Both the position numbers and the translations under genes were made by a program. The notes beneath the pieces were generated by a model, which saw only the letters and a list, made by a program, of their open reading frames with translations, made no database searches and was not told the origin of the DNA. DNA of 64,000 nt from NCBI RefSeq assembly GCF_030867095.1, contig NC_081837.1, positions 16,510,501 to 16,574,500 of the forward strand, in the 5' to 3' direction. Below are positions 1 through 9,964 of this stretch, piece by piece. Position 1 is the first letter of the stretch, and the number at the start of each line of letters is the position of its first letter. Source of the DNA: Alligator mississippiensis. Lineage: Eukaryota > Chordata > Crocodylia > Alligatoridae.

Positions 1-1399
1 CGAGATCTGTCTCAGATGCAAATTTTATAGAAGTAGAGGGGTGTGGAATCTATTTGTCTGGCGCTAAACCAGGCTGTTCCTTGTACCTTTCTTACACATC
101 CACAAAGTACTAAGGGTGCTCCTGACTGGGACTGAACCAGCCATGTTTTGACACCCTTGTACATACAGATATTGATGGCAGGGCCCTGTTGAAATATAAT
201 ACCAGGTCAAGTATGACCCCATGTACTTGTTTTTCCTGTCTGCTGTTGACATGCCTCATTAAAATCACTATAAAATCAATAAATATACCTGCAGATGGAT
301 CTTAATCTGCTAAATTTACTGGCAGAGACATTCAAAACTACTGTTTTCCAGAGATAATTACCAGTGTAATGTGTTTGATGTATATAGATTCTCTTAGCTG
401 AAGATTTTCTGAGTGCTATACAAAGGTGAAAGTTCACAACAAACCTGAGACATATGTATGCTAAATATTTCCCTTGCTTTGTAGAGGGAAAAGCTGAGGT
501 GGAGAGAGGTTAAGTGAGATGTCCAAATTGACACAGTTAGCCACTAGCAGAACTGGATTGGAACTTGAGCGCTGATTCCTGGGTCTCTGCTTAATTAGAC
601 CTGTGCCTAACTTCATGATGAAAATCAAGAGTGTATGTGCAAAACTATTATATCGGGTTTATAAATTTAGCCTCCAGGAAGCTATTTCAGTAGAGTACTT
701 TGGAAATAAAAAGCTGTTGTGGAATTACCAAACAGATAACTAGCTGTAATTCATTTCTACTGAGTACATACAAGAGTTATTGGAAAATGAGAGAGAAACT
801 TTAGCTATGTTTGTAGTAACAAGGCTTTAAAATGTCCTGGGAATAGGAGGCACTCATTTTAACCAAGAAGTAGTTATCAAATAGCTCGTTAGCTTTCTAG
901 GGAAGGGAGTGACAGCTTTCTCTGACTTTATTCCTTATGTACCAGAAATTAACTTCTGCCTTGTGACTGCTATCATTGAAAACGGAAGAAGTTATGTATA
1001 TGATGATCTCTAGAGTTGTTTTTATCTGAATCTAAGTTACATTTCACTGTCTAAAGAATTCCTCTTTTTGTGGTTTTAATTTGACACAATTCATAAAAGT
1101 CAGGGCATGATGAGATTTTGCTATTATAAAATGAAAACCAACCCTGCAAAGTCTAAATAATGTCTGATGTTTTTGGACATTAAATTTAATGTTTTTGTGG
1201 AAGGGAAAGATATAGGCTATACATGCATCTTTATAGAAAACAAGAATTTCCCATTTAGGCCCCAGTTCAGGAAAGCATTTAAGCATGTGTTCAAGTTAAA
1301 GCACCTTCCCTAAAGAAGGATACTTTCCTAGCCTTGAAAAGTGAAATGTGGAAAATGTACCAGCTATTCATGGTTGGTTTTTTGAATTTTTTTCCCCAG
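1..1399. other. ORAI2 intron (end part), no exon seen
   Basis: AT-rich sequence ending in a pyrimidine-rich stretch and the CAG acceptor at 1397-1399. The upstream ORAI2 exon that encodes the cytosolic N-terminus and first membrane segment is not in this stretch and must lie left of the window. The only recognisable feature is a MIR remnant at about 400-600. Confidence 0.7.
400..600 (-). repeat. MIR SINE remnant
   Basis: The stretch carries the reverse complement of the MIR core and 3' part. It includes gaggggaaa-like, gagaggttaagtg, a degenerate version of cccaaggtcacacagct, and a closing cctgggtctctgctt. It is an old, diverged copy in the ORAI2 intron. Recognition is from family memory, without alignment. 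Confidence 0.65.
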
Positions 1400-1945
1400 G
1401 TCGCCATGGTGGAAGTGCAGTTAGAGATGCAGTATAAGTATCCCCAAATGCTGCTGATTGCTTTCAGTGCCTGCACAACAGTGCTGGTTGCAGTTCATCT
1501 CTTTGCCCTTCTCATCAGCACCTGTATACTACCTAATGTGGAAGCAGTAAGTAACATCCACAACCTGAACTCTATCAGTGAATCCCCACATGAGCGCATG
1601 CATCTCTACATAGAGCTGGCTTGGGGTTTCTCTACAGTCTTAGGAATCCTCCTTTTCCTTGCTGAGGTTGTGCTTCTCTGTTGGATAAAATTTCTGCCTG
1701 TGGACTCCATTATGAAAAATGAGACTACCATCATTCAGCAGCCCACTGGCCATGCTGGCTGGCAAGCAGCACTGGTTTCTACCATCATCATGGTGCCAGT
1801 GGGTCTGATTTTTGTGGTCTTCACCATCCACTTCTACCGGTCTCTCGTCCGGCACAAAACCGAGCGCCATAACCGGGAGATCGAAGAGCTCCACAAACTG
1901 AAAGTGCAATTAGATGGACATGACAGAGGGCTGCAGGTGGTGTGA
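1400..1945 (+). CDS. ORAI2: ORAI2, last coding exon (partial gene)
   Basis: ORAI2 is a pore-forming subunit of the store-operated (CRAC) calcium channel in the plasma membrane, gated by STIM proteins of the endoplasmic reticulum. The exon starts after a cccag acceptor, in phase 0, with [15 protein letters not shown] and ends at TGA 1943-1945, giving 181 residues. Seen in order are the second membrane segment ([19 protein letters not shown]), the [20 protein letters not shown] segment, the last segment ([20 protein letters not shown]), and the cytosolic C-terminal coiled coil ([20 protein letters not shown]) that family knowledge assigns to STIM1 binding. Nearly every residue matches human ORAI2 except the loop between the last two membrane segments. 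There the copy reads [19 protein letters not shown] and includes an N-E-T sequon at 1718-1726. ORAI1 and ORAI3 differ more in this loop and tail, so ORAI2 is a confident call. The N-terminal exon is outside the window. Confidence 0.96.
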   Translation, partial: VAMVEVQLEMQYKYPQMLLIAFSACTTVLVAVHLFALLISTCILPNVEAVSNIHNLNSISESPHERMHLYIELAWGFSTVLGILLFLAEVVLLCWIKFLPVDSIMKNETTIIQQPTGHAGWQAALVSTIIMVPVGLIFVVFTIHFYRSLVRHKTERHNREIEELHKLKVQLDGHDRGLQVV

Positions 1946-4900
1946 CAGGAGCAGATACAGAATCAAAACAAATAATTGAGCTAACACAAATAGCAAAATA
2001 AACCATTTTTGCTATCAGGAGCTGAATACACCAGTGATGGTGTAAATATCTAAAATGCGAATTGTCTGCCATACATGGTTCTAGTGCTGTTTCAGACCCT
2101 GGGATCTCTGGTCTATTTCTGGTCCTACACAACTGTGTACTTAAATAGACACTGCCACGTTGTTGAACCTCAACATTTTACCAACTTTAACATTATAGTC
2201 GGGTTTCTGATTCCCTCTGTTTTGAAAAATATAACTTTCTGTTGCCAAAGGTGAAAGTACTTCAGCTTCCCCAAAGTGCTGTTATTATAGGACCTGTTTT
2301 TATGCATCAGGTCCCTTGCTGGCAGTATATCACCAATGAACTGGCAACCTCTATTTCTAGAGTTGATTTGGCATCTCCTACAGATTTCACCAGGAAATTG
2401 TGAAAGTATGATGGAACATGAGTGTTTGTCACCTTTATTATTAAGAGGGTGTAGAAATGGAGGCAGGACTTGAAATGTGTAAGGACTTGAAAATCAGTCT
2501 TAGTTCATACATTTTCCCTACTGCTCTTTTACAACAGGGGAGCAAGAGTTTTGGGCTGGCAGGAGCTGTTTTTTTGCCTACTTCAATAGCATCCAATCTT
2601 TTAGAATGAGTGTGTGCTCAGATTCAGATAACAAAGCTTTGTGTAAAGGCTCTGTGAAAAGCTTGCAGACATTTTCTTTTAATATAAAGGTTGTTTAAGG
2701 ATGTGGGATTTTGAAAGACTAGAAAAGGAGATGTAAAGGAGATGCGGTATAATAGTGGACAGTACAGTAACAAAACCTGGTTCTGTCATCTTCATTTGCT
2801 TTGTATCTACAAGAACAAAATATGTCCTTTTCCTGGCCTTGTTCGTCTCACAGAGAGGGGTTGGAGTCCAGATACCATACCTTTGCCGTATTCTTTTTTC
2901 CTAATTGTACCTGAGAGGAAAGTAGCATTTTAAACCCGTCTAAAATGTCAGACAGTTTCTTCCCCTAAAGCAGCCCCCACCTCTGTGGCACATGATAAAT
3001 TTGGGGGAGCTGTGTCCAGGCTTTGTCAAAGGGAGAGCTATGTAGTTCAAGAGCTATCATGTTTCCCTTGCATTGGCTGTTTTTCAGCTGTAGTGAAAGT
3101 GATTCCTGTTTGTGTCTGCAGAGCTGAAGGAATGAAGCTTATAAAACACTGTAGCGTCTTTCTGGCTTTAAAAAACTCTATAAATGAGGTCATGATTAAT
3201 GGTAACCATTTCAGGCCAGGAAAATTATTGTTCTGTAATAAGTTGCTTGCTTTTTGTTTTTTAAGAGAAGAGCAATTTGTTTCAGTTTGATAAGGAAAAA
3301 ATACATGTACAAAATCTGTCTTGCTGCTTAGGCTGAAGTCTGCCCTACACCATTACGCTCAGCAACAGTTTTACAGTTTCTCTCAGCTGCCAGTCCTGAA
3401 TGTTTGTAATGGTCTCTCTAAGCCCCTCCCTACTCATCACTGGTATTTAAGTGTAACATCAGAAACTGTAATAGCCACAAACATAAGAACTCTCCCCTGC
3501 TTTGGAGATAGGCATGAACCTCAAAGCTAAATTTGGATCATTTACACTTTAGTTCCATATGGAGAATTTCCTTTAATAAAGGGAGCTAAATATGCCAGAC
3601 CTCAGCAAAGCAGTGTGAAGACCCACATCCTGCAAAGACTTCTGGGCACGTCATTACCTGTAAGCACTGTATATATTTCTGCTAAGCTCAATTAAAGTGT
3701 TTGCAGTACTTGGGACTACAGTTCCTCACTTAAAACCAGTCAGGAATATCCCTGTTGCTATGCCCTCAAGGTTCCCAATTCACATCTTCCCCCTTCCCTC
3801 AAAAGATTGATGCTGTCACAAAAAGACACTCCTCAATATACCTTCCAGCTAGAGCGCCACAAAAATCCCTCCCCATCTCAGTCCAATCCCCAAATGCCAA
3901 CATAACCAGGCCAGCACATTTATTTTCTAATTAATTTCTTAATATCAGTCTAATTTGTATCCTTTTAAAAAATGAACACTCTAAATGATGTGATAGGCAT
4001 CTAAATTTAGAAGACGTTGCCATGAATAGCAGTGCATGAAGTTCAACACTTGCCTGTGTTTTGGTTCCAGGCACTGATATTCAGAGAGGAATGTTGACTC
4101 ATTTAAGTGCCAGAGGAAAAATTCTGTTGAAGTCAACAGATTGTGCACTTTGTCTATTTCTGCTTTATCTATGCATGGAAAGTATGTTATGGAATATGTA
4201 TATGTGCGTGTGTCTATGTACAACTGAAAAGAACCGATCCTGTGTGAAACAGGATGAACAAGTTCAAACGTATAGCAGACCTTTCCATATTTAGTCAAAC
4301 AACTTTAATTTTCCTTTTGCAAAATGTCCAACATGCAAGTCACTGAATTTTAATGGATGTCTTGTTTGTGGAAGGTGTTTACAAGTTGCTAATCTTCATT
4401 AAGAAGATAAACAGCCACGATAGGAGTCAGTGTTACATTTTAAACTATTAAAGTATACTTTACATTAACTGCATTAGCTGAGTAGCCAAAAATGTTCTAA
4501 GCAGCTCTTAGTTGCACATTAAAAATCTTTTTGTACTTTCCACAGATCTCCCTAATACCTGATAATCCAGAAAAAAACTCTTATTAATGTCCTATAATGC
4601 TGCCATTCTGCCTTTTTAGGAAAGAACATGCATATGCTTCTGACCAATTAAAACAGAGCCACTGTGTGTGTTACTGATGCTATAAAAATGGTGAGTGTTG
4701 ACCTTTTGGGGAGCTCTTAAAGAGGTGTCCAAGTCAGAGTTTACTTAAAGAAAAGTATATGCTAAGGTATGGCAGCAAAAAGTGACCAAATGAAACTTTG
4801 GTATCTGTAAAACTGGATGATGGAAATACGGTACTCTCTTTGGGTTTTTTTTATTCGGAATACAAGAATTTGCACTTCTAAAAACCTAATTATTCCAAGT

Positions 4901-6950
4901 CTCTGCAATCTCTACGTTCTTCTGGGCTTGGACATTGTCCTCCTTTATATTGTAGCTGAAAACACAGCTAATAAATAGCACAGTATCAACTGTAATACAT
5001 CCCATTATTTGTCTTGTTTAGGGATTACATCCTTTTTGAAGCCATCTGGTTTCATTGAGAGATTAACGAGATAATACAAAATATTTTAAGAATAGTCAGA
5101 AGACAGAATGAAAATTAAAGGGAAAAAGTTTGTGACTGAAAATAAGGACCAAACATTAATGTAAATACTCTTTCTATTGCAGCTTATTATGGCAGGGGGT
5201 AACTACTGAAGCCAAGCAGGCCGATTTATAATAGCGGTTCCCATACAGCGGGTGTTCCAGGCTCTCTAACTTTATGAGCCTTTGTACTGAGCTACAGAAG
5301 GCTGCCGGTCAAATGAATATGGTCTAAATCAAGATGGAGCTGGGGCTTAGACTGTCTCAAGATTCATCTTGAGATAAAGCACTCTGCACTAATGCAGAAC
5401 TGGCAGCGGGTACGAGTATTACAGATAAAGTTAGTCTAAATTGGTATGTTGATCAGAAAGGGTTGGGAACCTCTAATTTAAGAGCACAAGTTATTCAATC
5501 CTGCTTTCAGGGCGGACTAGAAAAATAGTAATTTCAGAGTTGTTGGGTTTTTTTAACCAAAACATGGCTGCAGTAAGTAAATCTCATACGTGCTGCATTT
5601 CCAGTGATATCAGCTGCAAACTGCTATCATGAAGTGACTGATCTGAATTCAATATATTGTCTCCTGCCATGGGCAGTCTTGTGGAGAATAAGCTTTACCT
5701 GCTGCCAGCGTGTAGATGATGCTCTGTTGTCAGTATGTCTGAACAGCAGGACATGCTTTCAAAGCTTACGTGGAGTTTGATTTCCGTCAATGTACATTTA
5801 ACACATGATAATAAATTTAAGAGTTAACATGTCACTTGTATATTTCTTTTTAAATAGTTGAGTAAATTGACCCTGGTTCATTGCAAGTATTAACAGAACT
5901 ATGGTTGCATCTGTAAACTCAAGCTGATTAAATATATTGGATAAGTGAATCCTTTTCACTTGTGTGTCATTTTTTGGCAGCAAACAATTTTATACAAGTG
6001 GCTATAACTAGTCTAAGAGCACGTCACCACTATAAAAATGCTGGTTTATTATACCAGCACAATTCTTTTTGCATAGTGAGGTTATATCAGCCAAACTGCT
6101 TTTTATCCCCGCATGTGCATGTATGCTCTCTGATGAAAACAATCTTATCTTAGTAAAAGCCCAGTTAGGTTGATGATTTTGCACTAAAGGCTTCTGCTGG
6201 CACAGCTCTATCTATTTGGGCTCTGACCTCTTCATGCCCCTGACCAAGCTAATTTGTCAGTTGTAGGAAAAGCTGGTTTCTACACTGCAGTTCTGCCATC
6301 TTGACTGTGTTGGATGTTGTAAGAAAAGAGTTAGGCCTTAGTGCTGCTGTCTGTCTCTTTACTCATTCGTGAAACGATACTCCCACAACTGTGATTAGCA
6401 GCAGGGCTCAGAAATTACAGAGGATCAGAAAAGAACACAATCTTCTTGAGTATCTGAACTCTGTCCAAGCTGTCGTTGGAAAAGTCCACGTCAGCCTGCT
6501 GCAAATGCTGCTTTGAGGTCCCAGAAGATGTAGGTCATACACGGTATTTATAATTAATCCTTGCTATTACTTTTCCTTTACTAAAAATGTAAGCTGTGCT
6601 TTAATTAGCTCTCTGCACAAAATAGTGACTGTGGATGGATGCTTGCCTACCTTCTTCCCTAGAGAGCTGGTCTTTAAAGGAACCACGTAAAACAAGCAAG
6701 GAGACAGTTATGAACTTAAGGTACAGCTCTAAATGTAGAACCTCAAACTGGCTTCAAGTAGAGGTTAGAATCTGTGCCTTGAGTTGGGCTGAATTGCAGC
6801 CAAAGATGGAGGGAGTACTTTATTAACTGAATGAACTATTTTGTCCTCCCAGGAAGAAGCATTATTTTTCTTTTGCTACTAATCCAGGCAGGGGGAAAAA
6901 AAAGTGTGTAACATGATCCCAAAAGCTTAAAGACCAGGCAGTCTTTCTGC
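1946..6950 (+). other. ORAI2 3' UTR and ORAI2-ALKBH4 intergenic stretch
   Basis: No further coding exon is visible. AATAAA hexamers on the plus strand at 1997-2002, 3575-3580 and 4970-4975 are candidate polyadenylation signals. The sequence alone does not say which is used; human ORAI2 is known to have a long 3' UTR. The only repeat I recognise is a small hAT-like element at 5232-5475. Confidence 0.5.
5232..5475. mobile_element. Small non-autonomous hAT-like element
   Basis: The ends are inverted repeats: TAGCGGTTCCCA at the left and TGGGAACCTCTA at the right, a diverged form of the hAT terminus CAGNGGTTCCCA. The flanking 8-mers atttataa (5224-5231) and atttaaga (5476-5483) look like a decayed 8-bp target duplication, as expected for hAT. 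It is 244 bp with no coding capacity. Confidence 0.6.
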
Positions 6951-6963
6951 TTGAAGCTATGTG

Positions 6964-6969
6964 TTTATT
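6964..6969 (-). terminator. Candidate ALKBH4 polyadenylation signal
   Basis: TTTATT on the plus strand reads AATAAA on the minus strand, about 400 nt past the ALKBH4 stop. A second hexamer at 6819-6824 is an alternative. Position and orientation are the only support. Confidence 0.4.
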
Positions 6970-7372
6970 TGGAGGTTTTGAATTGCCTTACAAAAAATAT
7001 TGAGACTAATTATAGAAACAGTCTCAAACTGTAAATCATTTGAAGATCCCTAGCTTCCTTCCAGAGTTAAGGGCATATTTTAAATGTTTGCAGTATACTT
7101 TTTTCTTTCTTTCTGCATTTCATCACATTATAGACAAAACATGCAATAGCCATTTCCTGATGTTCATCCAAGAGCTAACAGTAATGGCTGGGTTCTTACC
7201 AGGGAAAGGTTATTTAGTATAACGAGAGCCCCTCTCGTCACTGCTTTTGTTAACGTTTCCATTTGACCCAATATTCATATACGCCTTCCGCTCCAAATAA
7301 AATTAATCATAAAAATTCTGAATATTGATTTCTGAATATCCAAACCAAGTATCACTCCAGCCTTTTTCTTGG

Positions 7373-8047
7373 TCATACTGGTTTTCCCTGAAATGAAAGA
7401 GCTATGTCCAGCAGTTCTTTACCCAGTTTTTCATGCTTTCCTCCCAAACCGAACTCTGTAGACAGCTCCCTAAAGGTGATGCAGACCCGACGATGCTCAA
7501 TATGCTTGCGGTGAATTGCATGTTTCCACTTGTACCGTGCAGCGCCATACAGCACAACCAGGGAGCGTCTAGGTAAGTGAACAGCAACAGTCACCTCTTT
7601 ACAAGGAACAAGCCTTGTGGGAGTTGAATGGTCAAGGTCCCAGTTATCTGAATTTTCACAAGCTGACGTGGGAATAAAGTTATTGTTTTTACAGTTCTGA
7701 GAAGTTTGAGGTGATCCAGTTTGATCTGATTTCTCACTTTCTTGATGGGGAGTAGCAAATAACTGGATGCTGTTCTCTGAATCGCAGGACATGGATAGCA
7801 CGGTTTTTGAGAGTAAGTTTAAGCTAACCAGTCGCTCTCCCCAAAGCCACCAGTCATCAAAGTGTGGGTCAATGGCAGACCCTCTTTCAGGAAGATAATC
7901 CAGGTTACACTGCTCAACAGGTAAGAAACCTTCTAGTATAGGATGAGCCTTCATCCTCTTCACAATATCCTGGCTGAAGCTGGGCAAGCCGATGAAACAG
8001 CCCGCCCTCAGCTTCTGCTTCTTGAAGTTCACTTTGGGTCCGTAGTC
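7373..8047 (-). CDS. ALKBH4: ALKBH4 coding exon 3 (terminal)
   Basis: It has 224 codons plus stop. It starts DYGPKVNFKKQKL after the acceptor ttcaccag and ends IALSFQGKPV. It holds all the catalytic residues: H-x-D in PHFDD, then the histidine and arginines of KHAIHRKHIEHRRVC. The large insert relative to human is in this exon. Confidence 0.96.
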   Translation of the reverse strand, partial: DYGPKVNFKKQKLRAGCFIGLPSFSQDIVKRMKAHPILEGFLPVEQCNLDYLPERGSAIDPHFDDWWLWGERLVSLNLLSKTVLSMSCDSENSIQLFATPHQESEKSDQTGSPQTSQNCKNNNFIPTSACENSDNWDLDHSTPTRLVPCKEVTVAVHLPRRSLVVLYGAARYKWKHAIHRKHIEHRRVCITFRELSTEFGLGGKHEKLGKELLDIALSFQGKPV

Positions 8048-9048
8048 CTGGTGAAAAGGAAAAACAGGTCCCGATAAGTAAAAAGCAAAGTTGTTCCTAT
8101 CCTTGGGGAAGTCGGGATTCCTGGGAGCAGCCCCTGCCTTGCTAGGACAAGTCAGAATAACACGATTCGATGAAAGTAGTATTCATTCCCCACCATTTGG
8201 TTCTTTCACGTGTCAAGTGGGGAATAACACTTCAACCACACGCGCGGGGCGAGACGCAGCGTCCAGCCCCGGAACAATGAGCCTGGCTGGATACGGCTAA
8301 CGCCCGATGTGGGTCGGGGGGAGACGGAGCAGGTTCTAGGATCTCCTTTAGGCAGCGGGCAATGGAAACGTGAGCAGAAGCGCATGAGGGTGAGCACCTC
8401 TCCTTCCCCAAAGGAGACCAGGCGGTAGAAAGAGCCGGCTTTCCCCAAAGCACCTGCTTCCTGCGGCCAGACTGGGACGGCTTCCAGGGATCCTGGTCCA
8501 TCGCCCGAACCAGCTCGGCCTCCTCGGCGCGGCTGAGGAAATCCTCCACCAGGAGCACGCCCGGGAAGGGAAAGGCCCAGCCGGCGGCGGCGGAGCGCGG
8601 GTCTCCCACAGCCAACCCGCGGGCGGGGCGGTAGGTGAAGGTCTGCCCGTCCTGCAGCAAGGAGAAGAGGCGGGCACGTGAGGCCTGTCGGGGGAGGGGG
8701 AGACGCCCGGGTCGTGCGGCCTAGCCCGGGGCGGCGGGGCTCCCTCGGGACCAGCAGCCGCTTCCCCCGGGCACGTGCCGCGGACAAAGCCGGCGGCGCC
8801 CGAGGGAGGCGCCGGGCCGGGCGCGGCCTCCCCCCAACGCCGCCCGCCAGGTGCCAAGGCCCGGCCGCAGCCCCCCCGCGGCGCTGCGAGGGGCCGGGTT
8901 GGGCTGCCCCGGGCGGGCGGCATCGCCCCCGGCCCCTCCCCGGTACCTGCGGGGGCGGAGCGGGCGGCGCGGGCCCCTCGCAGAGCAGGCAGGAGCGGAT
9001 CCCCTGGCAGCCGCAGCCGCGCCCCGCTCTGCCGCCCGCCGCCTCCAT
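7373..9048 (-). CDS. ALKBH4: ALKBH4, complete, three coding exons
   Basis: ALKBH4 is an Fe(II)/2-oxoglutarate-dependent dioxygenase of the AlkB family. Published roles are demethylation of monomethyl-lysine 84 of actin, needed for actomyosin function and cytokinesis, and of N6-methyladenine in DNA. The three exons (8947-9048, 8454-8651, 7373-8047) join in phase 0 to 324 residues; human is 302. The N-terminus carries the cysteine cluster CGCQGIRSCLLC. The catalytic core is seen as EQCNLDY, the iron-binding H-x-D in IDPHFDD, ERLVSLNLLS, and the distal histidine and 2OG-binding arginine in WKHAIHRKHIEHRRV. The extra length is a Ser/Asn-rich insert of about 50 residues between LSMSCDSENS and LVPCKEVTVAV, where human has a shorter linker. 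The start ATG at 9046-9048 gives MEAAGG directly before the cysteine cluster and lies in a CpG island shared head to head with LRWD1. The 3' end is convergent with ORAI2. Assignment is very secure. Confidence 0.96.
8454..8651 (-). CDS. ALKBH4: ALKBH4 coding exon 2
   Basis: It has 66 codons between the acceptor ttgctgcag and the donor CAG/gtgctt, phase 0 at both ends. It contains GWAFPFPGVLLVEDFLSRAE and the DPWKPSQSGRRKQ segment, which matches human ALKBH4 closely. Confidence 0.95.
8947..9048 (-). CDS. ALKBH4: ALKBH4 coding exon 1
   Basis: It has 34 codons from ATG (9048-9046) to CAG, followed by the donor gtaccg. It encodes the N-terminal C-x-C-x6-C-x2-C cluster that is conserved in ALKBH4 and absent from other AlkB homologues. 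Base composition is very G+C rich because it lies in the CpG island. Confidence 0.92.
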
Positions 9049-9222
9049 CCCGACCGACCCCGCGGACCGGGCAGGGCAGGGGGCAGCGCCGGCCCCGCTG
9101 CAGGTGAGGCGCCGCGGGCGGGCCGGGGACGCGGTAGGCCCCGCTCGGCCCTGCCGGGGACTCGCTGTCCCAGCAGGCCCCGGGGCGGGCGGCCGCGCTG
9201 CAGGGCCCGCCTGGGCCGCGGG

Positions 9223-9244
9223 GGCTTCTGGGAGTTGTAGTGCC
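9223..9244 (-). promoter_or_regulatory. ZNF143/Staf (SBS) binding site
   Basis: On the minus strand the core reads ACTACAACTCCCAGAA (9241 down to 9226), followed by gcc. This is essentially the long ZNF143/Staf consensus ACTACAAYTCCCAGMATGC. It sits about 180 bp upstream of the ALKBH4 ATG and between the two divergent genes, a typical position for ZNF143 at bidirectional promoters. Confidence 0.85.
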
Positions 9245-9884
9245 GCCTTCCGCCGCGCCGCCCTCCGCCGCAGGCCCCGCTCGAGTCCGGTCCGGGACAC
9301 GGCGACCGGCGAGCTGAGGCCGCGCCGCGCCGCGCCTGCCCCCGAGCCGGGCCCCGCCCCCGGCAGCGCGGCCCCGAGCGGTCCCGCCCGGGGCGGCGGG
9401 CGGGCCGGGACCAGGCGGCCAGGCCCGTCCGGGGGCCCCGCAGCGCCTGACAGCGGCGGCCCCAGCTGCCCCGCGGGCGGCCCCGTGTCGGCGCCAGGCC
9501 CGGCAGCCCGCGCTGGAAGGCGCTTTGGGAGGTTTGGCCTCGTTTCCTGTGGGGGGAGCAGTGCTGGGGGCAGACGAGGGCGGCCCCGGGGCAGCTGTGG
9601 ATGTCTCTGCCCCTGGCTGGGCAGGGCCGGGCCCTTCGCGGCAGTGTGGGACCGGCTCGGTACATTTTGCTAACGCCGCCTTTGCAGAGCGGGGCTAGCG
9701 ATTGTCACCCCGCGTCGCAAAAATAAAGGAACGGCTTCGCTATAACTGGGTTTCTCCTTTCTTTCTTTGCCCTTTGGTTTCTTTTGGGTTCTGCCCAACG
9801 CCCGGGCCTTTCCCAGGAAGGCGCCACGAGGATTTTCGGCTACCAGCAGCTTCGCGTTGCCGGGAAAGGGGCGGAAATTTAAAA

Positions 9885-9964
9885 ATGTCAAAAATCACTA
9901 CAGAGCTGCTTTTGGAAAGAGCGGTTCCCAGGTCTACCAGGCTTCGAAAGATTGAGACCCTGAA
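9885..9964 (+). CDS. LRWD1: LRWD1 coding exon 1
   Basis: It has 26 codons plus two bases from ATG at 9885, ending at the strong donor gtaagt (9965). Reading [15 protein letters not shown] matches the human N-terminus. An A-rich context (aaaaATGtc) precedes the start. Confidence 0.9.

Larger units (their letters stand above)
8250..9720. promoter_or_regulatory. CpG island, bidirectional ALKBH4/LRWD1 promoter
   Basis: G+C content and CpG frequency rise sharply here and fall on both sides. The island covers ALKBH4 exons 1-2 and the 836 bp between the ALKBH4 ATG (9048, minus) and the LRWD1 ATG (9885, plus). No TATA box is evident. Head-to-head housekeeping genes sharing a CpG island are a common vertebrate arrangement; that both genes start here is inference from the exon positions. 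Confidence 0.85.

Noticed and set aside
8206-9673. Long open frames of 110-364 codons on both strands in the CpG island
   Set aside because: Composition artefact: stop codons are rare in very G+C-rich DNA. The translations are Pro/Arg/Gly/Ala runs. Real coding there is only ALKBH4 exons 1-2.
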